DNA of 64,000 nt from Pelomonas paludis (GTDB taxonomy: Bacteria > Pseudomonadota > Gammaproteobacteria > Burkholderiales > Burkholderiaceae_C), in contig NZ_JBDPZD010000001.1 in the NCBI RefSeq assembly GCF_039872745.1, forward strand, positions 186,001 to 250,000. The letters run 5' to 3'. Under the pieces are notes generated by a model that was given only the letters and a program-made list of their open reading frames with translations, was not told where the DNA came from and searched no databases. Made by a program: the position numbers and the translations under genes. Below are positions 16,642-26,345 of the stretch, piece after piece (the stretch's first letter is position 1; each line of letters opens with the position of its first letter).

Positions 16642-17766
16642 GTGGGAGCGTTGGAATCCGTCTTGTACATGCCCGTGCTCAAGTGGAAACTTGGGGAACA
16701 GACGGCGATCAAGCCGTTGTCTGCAATGCAGAAGTCGCAACTGCTGCCGGTGGCGGAACTTCAGGATCGCCCGGTCAACTGGGAGACGGACGAGTACAGC
16801 AAGAGCTGGGATGACCACATCGATGCGGTTGTCAAGAAGACAGTGACGCATTGGGGCAAAAGCCTGGAGATTGGGTTTGACCAGAACCTCACCTCAGACG
16901 ATGGCTTAGTGTCCGGCCCGGGCACAGTGTGGGCCTACCTCTTCAATCAGCTTTGGGGCGCAGGCGTACAGGCGGTCCCCGTGCTGTCGTCCCGGGCTAG
17001 TGCGGCTGGAGTAGCAGCCATCGTTGCCGCGTCCAAAAGCGCGGGCCGGACCCGCTACATCTTGCGGTATCGGCTGGCGCCTCCCGTTGAAGACGTCCCT
17101 GCGCCGATGATTTCGCCCGCCGAAGTGACCAAGTGGCTGAAGACCGTGCAGAAAGCGACAGGCGTGCCGGCATCCGAGTTGGATGTGGCGTTCGACTGTG
17201 GCCATGTTGGGCAGTGGGATCTGACAGAGCGAGCGCCTTGGGTGGCGGACGTCATCGCGGCCATCAACGCCGCTGCATCTTGGCGTCGCATATTCCTGGT
17301 GAGCGGCGGCTTTCCAAAGAACCTCGCCGGCGTGCCCAAGGGCACACATCAGATTCTTCGGCACGACTGGGCGCTGTTCCGCACTGCCAGCCCGCTAATT
17401 CATTCCAAGGGCTGCGAGGCCCGCTTCGGGGACTACGCCATCAGCCACATTGATCCGTTCGACGCCGATCCGCGGTTGCTGAAGATGTCCGCCAACCTGC
17501 GTTACACGCAAGCCGATCAGTGGTTCATCCTGAAGGCCGGCAGTGTGCAGGACAAGGGCTTTGGGCAGTACCGTGACCTGTGCAAGTTGCTTGTCGGGCT
17601 ACCGATCTACCTCGGCAAGAAGTTCAGCCACGGTGACAAGAATTACAACGACATCGCGGTGGGAGCGGTGGAGGGCCCCGGAAATGCAACGCACTGGAGA
17701 CGTGACAGTACAAACCACCACGTTCATGTTGTGCTGCGCCAGTTGACCGGTGGCACCTTGCCCTAA
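16642..17766 (+). CDS. Beta family protein (phage T4 beta-protein-like)
   Basis: 374 aa. The start YMPVLKWKLGEQTAI, the motif AFDCGHVG and the later FGDYAISHIDPF block fit the beta-protein family named after a T4 protein. The biochemical role is unknown, but members are common in phage-defence neighbourhoods. The GTG start at 16642 is set by GGGAGG 5 nt upstream. It converges with an sce7726-like gene 12 bp away, a pairing typical of this family. Codon use matches the GC-rich neighbours. Confidence 0.78.
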   Translation: MGALESVLYMPVLKWKLGEQTAIKPLSAMQKSQLLPVAELQDRPVNWETDEYSKSWDDHIDAVVKKTVTHWGKSLEIGFDQNLTSDDGLVSGPGTVWAYLFNQLWGAGVQAVPVLSSRASAAGVAAIVAASKSAGRTRYILRYRLAPPVEDVPAPMISPAEVTKWLKTVQKATGVPASELDVAFDCGHVGQWDLTERAPWVADVIAAINAAASWRRIFLVSGGFPKNLAGVPKGTHQILRHDWALFRTASPLIHSKGCEARFGDYAISHIDPFDADPRLLKMSANLRYTQADQWFILKAGSVQDKGFGQYRDLCKLLVGLPIYLGKKFSHGDKNYNDIAVGAVEGPGNATHWRRDSTNHHVHVVLRQLTGGTLP

Positions 17767-17778
17767 ACGGGCGGACAG

Positions 17779-18348
17779 TCAGGCGCGCCAGCCAGGCCGA
17801 GCCTTCAGGCACTCGCGCACGTACACGCCAAGCTCTCCGATTGGCATCGCGGCGGCCAGACTTTCGTACAGGACAAGCTTCGGCTTGGACTTGAGACCCT
17901 TCAAGAGGCCGAGTGCTTCAAGCTTGCTGAGCACTTCGTCCCGCCAAAGCAGTCGCACCAAATGTTCGCCTTGCCTCTTCTTGTTCGGCTTGGCCGTACG
18001 CGCCTGAGCCAATGAGAGTCCCGCAGGCCCCTCTTTCGCTACAAGGATGCCCCACCAGGTCGGCAGCACGGCGCGCGCCTCCGGAAGGTGATCGGCCGTC
18101 GTGACCAGCCATGCATATTCAAAGATCGCGTCATAGGCTTCGACCTGCGCAGGTAGGCGCTTCAGCGTGTCCTTGCCTGCCTTGATCTCAAACGCCTCCA
18201 GGGTCCCGTTGACCAGGGCGACGTCGGCACGGACGGCACCCCATGCGAGAAGTAGCTCGTCGACCAACAGATCCTTCTCACCAACGCGCGGCGCAAGGTG
18301 AGCCTTCAAAACGGCTCGGAGCTGGTGATCGTGGTTGGCGGACTGCAT
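17779..18348 (-). CDS. sce7726 family protein (putative nuclease-like)
   Basis: 189 aa. The segment VDELLLAWGAVRADVALVNG...EAFEIKAGKDTLKRL carries an Asp...Glu-x-Lys arrangement (RADVAL / FEIKAG) resembling the PD-(D/E)xK nuclease core, and matches the sce7726 family. ATG 18348 is good. It converges on the beta-family gene and diverges from an HTH regulator at 18407, whose promoter region it shares. Function is unknown; a role in defence is inferred from context. Confidence 0.72.
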   Translation of the reverse strand: MQSANHDHQLRAVLKAHLAPRVGEKDLLVDELLLAWGAVRADVALVNGTLEAFEIKAGKDTLKRLPAQVEAYDAIFEYAWLVTTADHLPEARAVLPTWWGILVAKEGPAGLSLAQARTAKPNKKRQGEHLVRLLWRDEVLSKLEALGLLKGLKSKPKLVLYESLAAAMPIGELGVYVRECLKARPGWRA

Positions 18349-18406
18349 GGGTAGGCGGCGTGTTCGGAAGTCTATCTCTTTCTATGCAGTTTGCTAAACT
18401 AAATGC

Positions 18407-18766
18407 ATGAATGTGCACGTTGTAGCTAAGGCCCTACTCACCTTCATGGAGCAGAAGGGCTACAGCCAGACTAGGCTATCTAAAGAGACAGGAATTCCGC
18501 AGTCAACGATCAGCCGCGCCCTGAATCACCCGACAAGGCTCACCAAGACGCACCGTGCGCTATGCAAATTTTCTGGCATACCTGTAGAGCATCAGCCGGC
18601 AGCCGGATCCCTTCAGGACGAGTTGGTGGCTGAACTGTTGGGCGTATGGGACGGGTCGAGAGAGCATGCGCACTCGATTGCTAGACTCCTGAGGGCTGCC
18701 GCCGGCCTAGAAGCGCACGCAATCGATCGTGCAGGCAAGCCACGCAGATCCCATGGCTACCGATAA
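18407..18766 (+). CDS. Helix-turn-helix regulator
   Basis: 119 aa. The N-terminal HTH reads LLTFMEQKGYSQTRLSKETG, then IPQSTISRALN. It starts 58 bp from the divergent sce7726-like gene, and its end overlaps the ImmA/IrrE gene by 14 bp. HTH/ImmA pairs often act as repressor and protease, the peptidase cutting the repressor on a stress signal. Here it probably controls the divergent defence genes. Confidence 0.75.
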   Translation: MNVHVVAKALLTFMEQKGYSQTRLSKETGIPQSTISRALNHPTRLTKTHRALCKFSGIPVEHQPAAGSLQDELVAELLGVWDGSREHAHSIARLLRAAAGLEAHAIDRAGKPRRSHGYR

Positions 18767-19784
18767 CAAGTCCGCTCGCCGATTGATGGGGTCCTTCAAG
18801 GAACTCGGGGTCACTGCTGCCCAAGTCCGCAAGCTGATGCCCGAGTGGTGGGATGACGAAGCGGCTGAGGACGAAGGCGGAATGCTGGAGCTGCAAATGC
18901 TCCTGGCTCGACGGCTCAATGTGTCGCTGGAAAGTTTGCAGCAGGCACCGCCCAAGCCAGTTTTCCGTGACGCGGTTCGCCGCTTCAAGACGGTCCACCC
19001 AGAAGGCTCAACGCAGCTGGCCGTCGCGGCCAGCATTGCCAACGGACTTGCGCAGTTGATTGACAGCGCTGTGCGCGGAGCGCCGCCGCCACTGGCGATC
19101 ACGCCGGCGCAATTGCGTTCCGAACTACTGGAGCTCGCTCCTGCAGTGACGCTTGAAGCGTTGTGCCAGTGGTCTTGGAGTCATGGCGTTCCCGTCGTGC
19201 ATATCCAGGGCTGGCCAACCAGCCTGAGACGGCCGGACGCGATGTGCGTGCGTATCGGTGAACGACCAGTCATCCTCGTCGTGCGCAACGAGAAAACGCC
19301 CGCGAAGTTGGCGTACTTGATCTGTCACGAACTCGGGCATGTCCTACTTGGGCATCTGCGGAACATCGGGAACGCCGTGCTCGTGGATGACACCCTACCC
19401 GTAGACAACCAGCGGTCATTCCACGACGAAGACGAAATGGCGGCCGATTCCTTCGCGATGACCGTGATGGGTGGCGACAGCCTGCGCGCCGCAGCGAACA
19501 GCCTGCTGGGCAAGAAGAACTACACGGACCTCAGCCTGGCGGTGGCCGCGATGGATGCCGCTCGCGCGCACCATCTGGACGCGGGTCAGGTCATCCTCGG
19601 CTGGGCTCGCCTCGCCGACGACTGGCAGATGGCCAACATGGCTCTGCGATTCCTTATGACGACGGGCCCTGCGCCCGAGGTTATCAATGCATTGGCTAGG
19701 CGGGCCATCGACGAGGACGCGTTGTCGACCGATGGCAAGGACCATCTCATGACGCTGACCGGAATGGACTTCGCCGGCCAATGA
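18753..19784 (+). CDS. ImmA/IrrE-family metallopeptidase
   Basis: 343 aa. The zinc motif HELGH is at residues 192-196 in LAYLICHELGHVLLGH, and EDEMAADSFA supplies the third ligand Glu. The first 100 residues are a helical domain with a C-terminal-repressor flavour. ATG 18753 is chosen over the GTG at 18729. It overlaps the HTH gene upstream and, by ATGA, the PIN-like gene downstream, so three genes are translationally coupled. It probably cleaves the HTH protein. Confidence 0.85.
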   Translation: MATDNKSARRLMGSFKELGVTAAQVRKLMPEWWDDEAAEDEGGMLELQMLLARRLNVSLESLQQAPPKPVFRDAVRRFKTVHPEGSTQLAVAASIANGLAQLIDSAVRGAPPPLAITPAQLRSELLELAPAVTLEALCQWSWSHGVPVVHIQGWPTSLRRPDAMCVRIGERPVILVVRNEKTPAKLAYLICHELGHVLLGHLRNIGNAVLVDDTLPVDNQRSFHDEDEMAADSFAMTVMGGDSLRAAANSLLGKKNYTDLSLAVAAMDAARAHHLDAGQVILGWARLADDWQMANMALRFLMTTGPAPEVINALARRAIDEDALSTDGKDHLMTLTGMDFAGQ

Positions 19785-20419
19785 AGTTCTACATCGATTG
19801 CGACGTCGCAGTGAAGCTGGCGAAATGGGGGCTCTTGAGGCGCTTCACTACGCACTTGACCAAACAGGGCAACGCCAAGCTGTATACCGTCAAGACGCTG
19901 CGCTTCAAGTTCAAGCTGCAGGACAAAGCAAAGGCCACGTCACTCCTCGGTAGTACGGAAGCAGTTGAACAGCTCATTGACTTCCTCGGCGTCTGCGAAG
20001 AGGCCAAAGGCAAAGATTTGGCCGTCGCAAGTGCACTGGTTGACGTACCTGCTATCGATGCCGGCGAAGCGGCGCTGTTTGCCGCTGCAGCTCAGTTCGA
20101 TGCCGTGCTGGTTGACACGGGTGACAAGAATGCAATCCGGGCTCTGGGTGCACTCGGCGCGAACAACCCCGCAGTCAGCGCCTTGCAGTCCAAGATCGCT
20201 TGCCTGGAACAGACCATCGACTACTTGGTTGCTCGGTGGACCTTCCCCACGGTCAGTGCTGCAATCGCAACCTGCTACACCGCCGACACGGCCACCGCAG
20301 ACTGCTTCAAGGGCAATAGCGAAGTCGCCGCGCGCCAGGCGCTAGAGCGGCGCATCCAGGCGTTGGCAGGAGCGAGTGCTGGCGTCCTGCACACCAGACC
20401 ATTCGCCTGGATTCCCTAG
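19781..20419 (+). CDS. PIN-like hypothetical protein
   Basis: 212 aa. It starts MKFYIDCDVAVKLAKWG, a PIN-like first strand with an Asp. Further acidic positions lie in DAGEAALFAAAAQ and VLVDTGDKNAIRALG, spaced as in PIN nucleases. A helical C-terminus follows. It overlaps the ImmA/IrrE gene by ATGA and is the last gene of that operon. A toxin or effector RNase controlled by the HTH/peptidase pair is a fair guess. Confidence 0.6.
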   Translation: MKFYIDCDVAVKLAKWGLLRRFTTHLTKQGNAKLYTVKTLRFKFKLQDKAKATSLLGSTEAVEQLIDFLGVCEEAKGKDLAVASALVDVPAIDAGEAALFAAAAQFDAVLVDTGDKNAIRALGALGANNPAVSALQSKIACLEQTIDYLVARWTFPTVSAAIATCYTADTATADCFKGNSEVAARQALERRIQALAGASAGVLHTRPFAWIP

Positions 20420-20677
20420 GCCGCACCGCTGCCGCCTTGTATTGCACATGGTGCCGTGGACCTGCCGGACGCTCGCGGCGCTACGAAGCCTATGGATTGG
20501 AAGTGCGCCGCATTTCCAAAATGAGGCATTGGCTAAGGCGCTGCCAGATGCAGCTTTGCGGCGTCGACTCGTGCGAAACGCGTCCGCCGTCCACGCGGCT
20601 CTCGCCTCAGGCGACCCGGAATTGGCCCGACCACTCAGCGGCAATCCGGCTAGACAAGCGACGCGGAAGAATGCGCC

Positions 20678-20981
20678 TATGGATCATCTGCACCGTGAAG
20701 CGTTTGCCCGCCGATGCGCGTCGATTCGCGAGAGGCGGGACAACCACTAAGCACTGTTGGGCGGACTTATCGCTGAGGCTCGTTCTATCCTCGACGACGT
20801 TGACCCTACGATTCAAGGTCGTGCCGGCCGCGAGCAAATTGCGGCCATGGCAGCGAACGCCATGTTGGTGACCGCCCGGAATCCATTGAGCACGCTCATT
20901 GATACTTGCGATGCCCTATTTGTCCATCCAAGAGTAGGATCGCGCCGCTGGCCCTGCGTCAGCCCTGCTTTTCCTCCCTGA
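20678..20981 (+). pseudogene. Possible short gene broken by one stop codon
   Basis: One frame reads MDHLHREAFARRCASIRERRDN, then a TAA at 20748, then ALLGGLIAEARSILDDVDPT onward to 20981 in the same phase. The residue composition looks coding on both sides of the stop. No family is recognised, and chance cannot be excluded in this GC content. The rest of 20420-21305 holds only the terminator at 21020. Confidence 0.3.
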
Positions 20982-21019
20982 GCTTTAGGCGCCGCTCGTG
21001 TTGACAGCGACGGCGTTGC

Positions 21020-21050
21020 GCCCCGGCCCATGGCCGGGGCTTTGTTTTTT
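21020..21050 (+). terminator. Intrinsic terminator
   Basis: 9-bp stem GCCCCGGCC / GGCCGGGGC with a CAT loop, followed by TTTGTTTTTT. It would end rightward transcription from the ImmA/PIN operon. Confidence 0.8.
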
Positions 21051-21305
21051 GGGGAAGACATTCCGCTCAACCACAAGAGGCCCCAATGCATCTTGGGATC
21101 GAGAAGAACTCAGGCGCCGTCTTCGAGGGCATGAGCAATCTGGACATGCCCGTTCAACCCAGTCGGCTGTGAGCCACTCAGGACGTTCCGATATAAAAAC
21201 GGCGGAGATGTCAAGATCGCACCCCGCGATGTCGAAAGCCAGTCAGGCAAGAAGCGAGTCGACAACGTGAAGTTCATGCGTTTGCGCTGACGCATGCAGT
21301 CAACC

Positions 21306-21623
21306 TCACGCGAGCATGTACGGCCCTAGCTTGTCCGTGATGCGTAGTGGCGTCGGCGATGACACCCATCGGTCATTGCGGGTAGTGAGCATGCCGCCTC
21401 TCAGCCTGTGCGCAAATGTCGCCAGCTGATTGGCGTTTTCACTTGGCTGCGCCTGAAGCACGACGATCTCGACAGCTTGCGGCGTTGCATGGTGTGTGTC
21501 GGGTTGAGCTGGGGCCACAGCGGAAGGGCCCAAATACGTCTCTGAGCAGATGCGAGTGAAGAAGATGGTTGTCTGCGCGTTGTAGCCAGCTGGCGGATTG
21601 GTACTTTTGACCTCGACGGTCAC
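21306..21623 (-). pseudogene. 5'-truncated unknown gene behind jetD
   Basis: A frame ending at 21306 reads well as protein (VEVKSTNPPAGYNAQTTIF and onward). It stays open upstream through YGPVGSPTDYWNGTAQSG into the end of jetD, where a TAG stops it. No ATG is in phase; the first usable start is GTG 21623, which has no ribosome site. This looks like the tail of a gene cut when the Wadjet block arrived. No family is recognised. Confidence 0.4.
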
Positions 21624-21714
21624 GCTTCCCGATTGAGCCGTTCCGTTCCAGTAGTCCGTTGGGGAACCGACCGGACCATAGTTGTTGCCCCGCTTCGCCG
21701 GCGTCTGGACCGCG

Positions 21715-22683
21715 TTACGGCCGGTCCGCGTTGACGAATGCTTCCAGGTCTCGCGCGAGGCGGGGATCTATGACGAACGCCTCCTGCGACACGCCCAACC
21801 GCGCAGCCACGAACGGCGCTAGGCCCGGAATGCCGCTCGCGTGCGCCGGCCACGTCAATCTGCTTCCTTGGGGCACGTCCATGTACTCCTGCGCAAACGA
21901 CGGCACGTAAAAGCGTAACGGCCGCCACGTCGCATCGGCGATGTGGGTCGCAATCGCCAGGCCCTCGACATCCAGGTCGCCGAAATGAAGCCACCGGCAA
22001 CCTTCCAACGATTTCAGCAGTTCGATGGTCGTCTCGACGTTCCAGCCTGGCGACTCGACGTAGACGCAGCCCGGGACCAGCGGGGTGTCGATGTAGGCGC
22101 CGCGGTTCTCCAAGGACACTACCGTTACATGCTGAGGCCCGTGGCCTGACTGCGCCCAGCCCGTGCGCCGGCGCCACTGTCGCTCGGTCACCAACGCTTC
22201 CCCTTCCTCCTCCGTCAAGGCCTGCAGAGGATGGATCCGATCCGGCCACGCGAGTTGCAGGTCCACACTTGCCCGCAGCCGCATCACCCAGTCCTTCGTC
22301 AGTTGCCCCGGCGCCGGCAGCCTGGCGGCATGCTTGGGCCCCAGGCCCGTGGCCGCCATCCAGTTCCTGCGGTTGAGGAAGGCAAACGCCGTCCGCTGCG
22401 AGCGCAGCCTCGGCAGACAGGCCACGTCCGCCGCGTCATACGGGTCCAGCCCCAGCTGGCGCAGCAGTGCCGCATCGGCGGCCCAACTGGGCAGCAGCGC
22501 GGCCAGCCGCGCCAGCAGCGCCTCGCGCGCCGGCAACCGCACGGCCCATTCGTCCCGCCGGGTCGTGGGCTCCAACCACCCTGCCGAGCGATAGCGCTGA
22601 ATCAGCGACGTGTTGCGCCGCCCTTCCTTGGCCAGCCCCTTGTCCATCAGCCGCATCAGCAGCGCGACTTCAAGCGTCTGCAT
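21715..22683 (-). CDS. jetD: Wadjet protein JetD, TOPRIM-like nuclease subunit
   Basis: 322 aa. The C-terminal half has the TOPRIM-type strands VVSLENRGAY (Glu) and WLHFGDLDVEGLAIA (Asp-x-Asp), the metal site of JetD, which cleaves closed circular DNA after JetABC loop extrusion. The N-terminal part is helical and winged-helix-like (PLRLP-type region RLPAREALLARL). ATG 22683 lies within the end of jetC, so they overlap by 14 bp; GTG 22710 is an alternative. It is the last gene of the jet operon. Confidence 0.88.
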   Translation of the reverse strand: MQTLEVALLMRLMDKGLAKEGRRNTSLIQRYRSAGWLEPTTRRDEWAVRLPAREALLARLAALLPSWAADAALLRQLGLDPYDAADVACLPRLRSQRTAFAFLNRRNWMAATGLGPKHAARLPAPGQLTKDWVMRLRASVDLQLAWPDRIHPLQALTEEEGEALVTERQWRRRTGWAQSGHGPQHVTVVSLENRGAYIDTPLVPGCVYVESPGWNVETTIELLKSLEGCRWLHFGDLDVEGLAIATHIADATWRPLRFYVPSFAQEYMDVPQGSRLTWPAHASGIPGLAPFVAARLGVSQEAFVIDPRLARDLEAFVNADRP

Positions 22684-25600
22684 GGCCTTCTCGCGGATGG
22701 ACCAGGGCACGGCGCATCACCACCCGCTCGCGCGGCTCATATTCGCGATGCAGCGCGTACAGCACACAGGGATAGGCCGGCTCCAGCTCGATGGCGGTGA
22801 CGAGCATCTGAAAGCCTTCGCGGCGGCACAGATCCACGACCACCTTGTGGCCCTCCACACCCAGGCGCTGAACCTCGTCGGCAATAAAAACTGGCGTGAA
22901 CTGGCTGGCCGGTACCGGCCCAGCGTGGTGCAGCGACCGAGCCAGCATCAAGGTCGCCGCCAGGCCACCGCCGATGGCTTCGCCGCCGGACAGGTTGCTG
23001 GCCAGTTCCCAATCCTTGGCTCCCTTGCGCAGCACGACCAGCCGCACGTCCATGTAGGTGCGGTAGTCCATCAGTGCCGAGCCGTCGTAGGAGGCGTCGT
23101 AGACCTCCTTGAAGAGCCGCTCGAGCAACATATGCACCGGTACCTCGTTCTCGGTCACAAGCAACGACAGCTGGGCCGAAACGCCCTCCAACGCTGCCAT
23201 CAAGTCGGGCTTGGGGGCCGCCTTGAACTGCAGCCCGATGACGTTGCCGAACACGACGCTTGCTGCCAGCTTGTTCAGGTCCTCAATGCGGCTCATCTGC
23301 CGCCGCACATCCACGAGCACCGACCGCGGCAGGACCGAAGCCTCCATGCGCAATTCGTCCTCGTGCTCCCGCAGCTGCTGTTCCAGGTCCGCACGGGTGC
23401 GCTGCATCTCGTCCAGCAGCGATTCGTCGGGTTCGTCCGCCACCTCAATCGGCAACCGGTCCCGGAGCATGCGAACCAGCACTGGCCACAAGGCAGCGCA
23501 ACCCACTGCGTCGTCGGCCGAGACGGCTACCACGACCTCCGCGATGGGCTCGCTTTCCTGGCGCAGCAGTGTGACCAGATCGCCTAGGCGCCTGGTCTGT
23601 TCGGCGCCAAACCGCGCGCTGGTCGGGTCTCCCCAATCTTGCAGCTGGGCCGCCTGCATCAGCCCGGCGTAGGTCGCGTCCAGGGCCTGCTGCACGCCAT
23701 CCGTTAGCGTGAGCAGCGTTTGCTGCAGTTGGTCCAGCTCGGCGAGTTCAGCCTGGACCCCAGTGAGCAGCGCTTGGGCGTCATCGCGGCGCCGCAGGGC
23801 TTCGCGTCGTTGAACGTCCACCTCGCCAAGGCGCTCCAGATGCTGAGCGGCCCTGCCCTCGAACTGGCTCGACAGCGCGTCCAGCGCTTTCACCGCTTCG
23901 CTGGCAGCGTTCTTGGCGTCGGCCAAGCGTGTCATCGCCACCTGATGCGCTTCCTCCAGGCTGACCCGCCGAAGAGCGTGGGCAAGGAACAGTCGAATGC
24001 GCCCGACGTTCTCGGCAGCCGTCCGGGCCTGCGCGGCGAGTTCGGCATCTCGCGCGAGGGCTTGGCGCAGCTGCTGCTCGGGGGACGCCTTCGCCGCTTC
24101 GAGCTGTGCGCACCGGGCCTTGCGAGCCTTCTCGCCGAGCGTGGCGTGACGGCGATCGGAGGAGACGACATAGCCCTGGGGCGTCCGCAGCACGTGCCAA
24201 GCGCCCGCACGGCGCAAGTCCGGCGCTTGCGGCAGCTCGCGCCGTAGCCAGAAGCTGTCGGGCAGTGCGGGATCGTCCGGCAGCGCGGCCAGGGTCTCCA
24301 GGAAGGCCTCCGGCGAGGCCCCGAGCACTCCCTCGGTCAACGTGGTCAGCGACATCTCGACCGCCCGGCTGTCCTCGATAGTGAGCAACGCCGCCGCCTC
24401 GACCAACGACGTGCCGCCCAGCTGCTCCGCTAGCAGGCCCGAGCGCGAGAAAGTACTACCCTGCAAGGCCGCGATGTCCCGATCCAGTTGGGCCAGCGTG
24501 GCGCGACACCCGGCGGCGGCGGCTGCCTGGGCCTGCCGGTCCTCGTCGATGGCCGAATGCAACGCGTCGTAGTCCGCGACCTCGCGCCCTGCGCAGAGCG
24601 TCCTCCATAGCGTCTCGCCGGCATCGAACGAGGCTAGGGCCTCACCGGCGCTGCGAGCGACCTCCTGGGTCGACGTCACCAGATCCTGCGCCAACGTCAC
24701 GGAGAGCTGCGCGGACGCCATGCGGCCCTGGCGCTCCAACTTCAACTGCTGCTGTTGGTCTCGCACCAACGCCTCGATGTTCGACAACTCGGCAAGGATG
24801 GGGCCCGCGCCTTCGATGGTCGTGATGCAGGACGCCTCGCTGTGCCGCAGGATCGCCTGGCGTTCCTGCACTGTGTCACGCTGCTGTTGCACGCCCCAGA
24901 TCGCCGCGCACACGAGTTGCTTACCCGTGTCGAAGACGGTCTTCAGCAAGGACAGATGGCGCCGTGCGTCCGCCAATGTGCGCTTGGTGCGGCTGAGCTG
25001 GGCTGCGCATTGCTGCAATCGACTCAGCGCTTCCGGCACACGCGACGCCTCGGGCAGCAGGTAATCCTTCAGCCGGGTGGAGACCTCCGCCGACAGGCCG
25101 CCGCGGAACGTCGACTCGATCAAGCGGGCGTACAGCGCTCGGTCTGATAGATCGGATAGCGGCGCAGGCAGGATGCCTACGTCATAGAGGAACTCACCGT
25201 ATTCCGACACGGACTTGCAGATTCTCAAGTCCACGCCCTGGCGGGCCAACCCGGCGCGCAGGTCGTGCAGATCCACGAATGTTTCATCGTCGCCGTCGAC
25301 CAGGCGCAGGTAATCCTGCAGCGGGGTGTCTTCGCTGGCGTTCATCAGGTGCCAGCCGGTCAGCACCGCGCCAGAGTCGGCCGATGCCACATGGATGCCG
25401 GCGACGATGCGGGATCCGTCGCGGCTGCGGACGTCCAGCGCCACATACGCAAAGCCGTACTCGCGGTTGATGCGCACGGCCAGTTGGTCCACCTCTGCCT
25501 GGGACGGGTCGTTGACACTGGACAGCGGCCGCAGGCGCAACGACTTGCGATCCGGCAGCAGCGCATAGGCCAGGCATAACGCGGCCGTCGTCTTGCCCGC

Positions 25601-25708
25601 GCCGCTGGGCCCGGTCAGACCGGCAAACACCTCGTTCTCGAAGGCCACCTCTTCATAGTCGATGCCGCGCCAACAGACCAGCGCGAACTTATTCAGCCTC
25701 GGCTTCAT
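22670..25708 (-). CDS. jetC: Wadjet protein JetC, SMC/MukB-like ATPase
   Basis: 1012 aa. Walker A GPSGAGKT at residues 33-40, about 800 residues of mostly coiled-coil and hinge, then signature NLSGGEAIGGG and Walker B VFIADEVQRLG near the C-terminus. This is the head-coil-hinge layout of MukB-type SMC proteins. It forms the DNA-loop-extruding motor with JetA and JetB. ATG 25708 has GGAGG just upstream and is far better than the longer frame from 25846. It overlaps jetB by 20 bp and jetD by 14 bp. Confidence 0.92.
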   Translation of the reverse strand: MKPRLNKFALVCWRGIDYEEVAFENEVFAGLTGPSGAGKTTAALCLAYALLPDRKSLRLRPLSSVNDPSQAEVDQLAVRINREYGFAYVALDVRSRDGSRIVAGIHVASADSGAVLTGWHLMNASEDTPLQDYLRLVDGDDETFVDLHDLRAGLARQGVDLRICKSVSEYGEFLYDVGILPAPLSDLSDRALYARLIESTFRGGLSAEVSTRLKDYLLPEASRVPEALSRLQQCAAQLSRTKRTLADARRHLSLLKTVFDTGKQLVCAAIWGVQQQRDTVQERQAILRHSEASCITTIEGAGPILAELSNIEALVRDQQQQLKLERQGRMASAQLSVTLAQDLVTSTQEVARSAGEALASFDAGETLWRTLCAGREVADYDALHSAIDEDRQAQAAAAAGCRATLAQLDRDIAALQGSTFSRSGLLAEQLGGTSLVEAAALLTIEDSRAVEMSLTTLTEGVLGASPEAFLETLAALPDDPALPDSFWLRRELPQAPDLRRAGAWHVLRTPQGYVVSSDRRHATLGEKARKARCAQLEAAKASPEQQLRQALARDAELAAQARTAAENVGRIRLFLAHALRRVSLEEAHQVAMTRLADAKNAASEAVKALDALSSQFEGRAAQHLERLGEVDVQRREALRRRDDAQALLTGVQAELAELDQLQQTLLTLTDGVQQALDATYAGLMQAAQLQDWGDPTSARFGAEQTRRLGDLVTLLRQESEPIAEVVVAVSADDAVGCAALWPVLVRMLRDRLPIEVADEPDESLLDEMQRTRADLEQQLREHEDELRMEASVLPRSVLVDVRRQMSRIEDLNKLAASVVFGNVIGLQFKAAPKPDLMAALEGVSAQLSLLVTENEVPVHMLLERLFKEVYDASYDGSALMDYRTYMDVRLVVLRKGAKDWELASNLSGGEAIGGGLAATLMLARSLHHAGPVPASQFTPVFIADEVQRLGVEGHKVVVDLCRREGFQMLVTAIELEPAYPCVLYALHREYEPRERVVMRRALVHPREGHADA

Positions 25709-26345
25709 CGTCGCCCTCCCCCTCGCCGTCGCCCGCTTCCTCGCCGGCCTCGTCCAGTTCATCGGGATCCAGCACCACCCCGCGGCCCTGCAGCGACAGC
25801 GCGCCGAGTTCGTCGGGCTCGTTGCCATGCCGGGCCAGCTCGGCAAATCGATGGATAGACTCCGCCGGCGTCAGCGCGTCGCCCTTGATACGCACGAACC
25901 GCAACCGGGCGAGTTCCCGCAAGGACTTCTGCATCTGCTCATGGGCCCGCGCCGGCGCCACCGTGCGGCCGTGCCGCGGGGCGTAGATGCGCAGCAGCTC
26001 GGTCTTCGTGAGCGCGGACTCCAGTTCCTGCACGATCTGCCGCACCGACAGCACGCCTGACGTGCGCGTGATCTCCGGGTCGCGGCACTTGCTGCACACG
26101 AACTGTCCCATGTGCATGGTGCTGCGTGGTAGGCGTCGAGTCGGAATCAGGCCATCCTGCGCCTGCAGGAAAAAGAAGCCGTCCGGGTGCTGCACCAGCG
26201 TCGCCTGATAGCCGGCGTAGAACCGCTGCAACTCGTCCAGTTGGGTGCTGAGGTACTCGTAGTCGGCGAAGTCCGATCGATTAACCTGCCCGCCGCTGCG
26301 CAGCAGGACATCGACCGCTGCAAACCGAGGATCGATCGTGTTCAT
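25689..26345 (-). CDS. jetB: Wadjet protein JetB, MukE-like subunit
   Basis: 218 aa. Tandem winged-helix-type segments (ADYEYLSTQLDELQRFY; MQKSLRELARLRFVRI) and a very acidic tail (EEAGDGEGEGDDEAEAE), as in MukE/JetB. A CSKC pair near residue 85 is present. ATG 26345 overlaps the jetA stop by 4 bp. It bridges the JetA kleisin and the JetC heads. Confidence 0.85.
   Translation of the reverse strand: MNTIDPRFAAVDVLLRSGGQVNRSDFADYEYLSTQLDELQRFYAGYQATLVQHPDGFFFLQAQDGLIPTRRLPRSTMHMGQFVCSKCRDPEITRTSGVLSVRQIVQELESALTKTELLRIYAPRHGRTVAPARAHEQMQKSLRELARLRFVRIKGDALTPAESIHRFAELARHGNEPDELGALSLQGRGVVLDPDELDEAGEEAGDGEGEGDDEAEAE

Noticed and set aside
20437..20871. 144-codon frame after the PIN-like gene
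   Set aside because: Cys/Arg-rich composition typical of a shadow; the alternative frame with one stop looks more coding.
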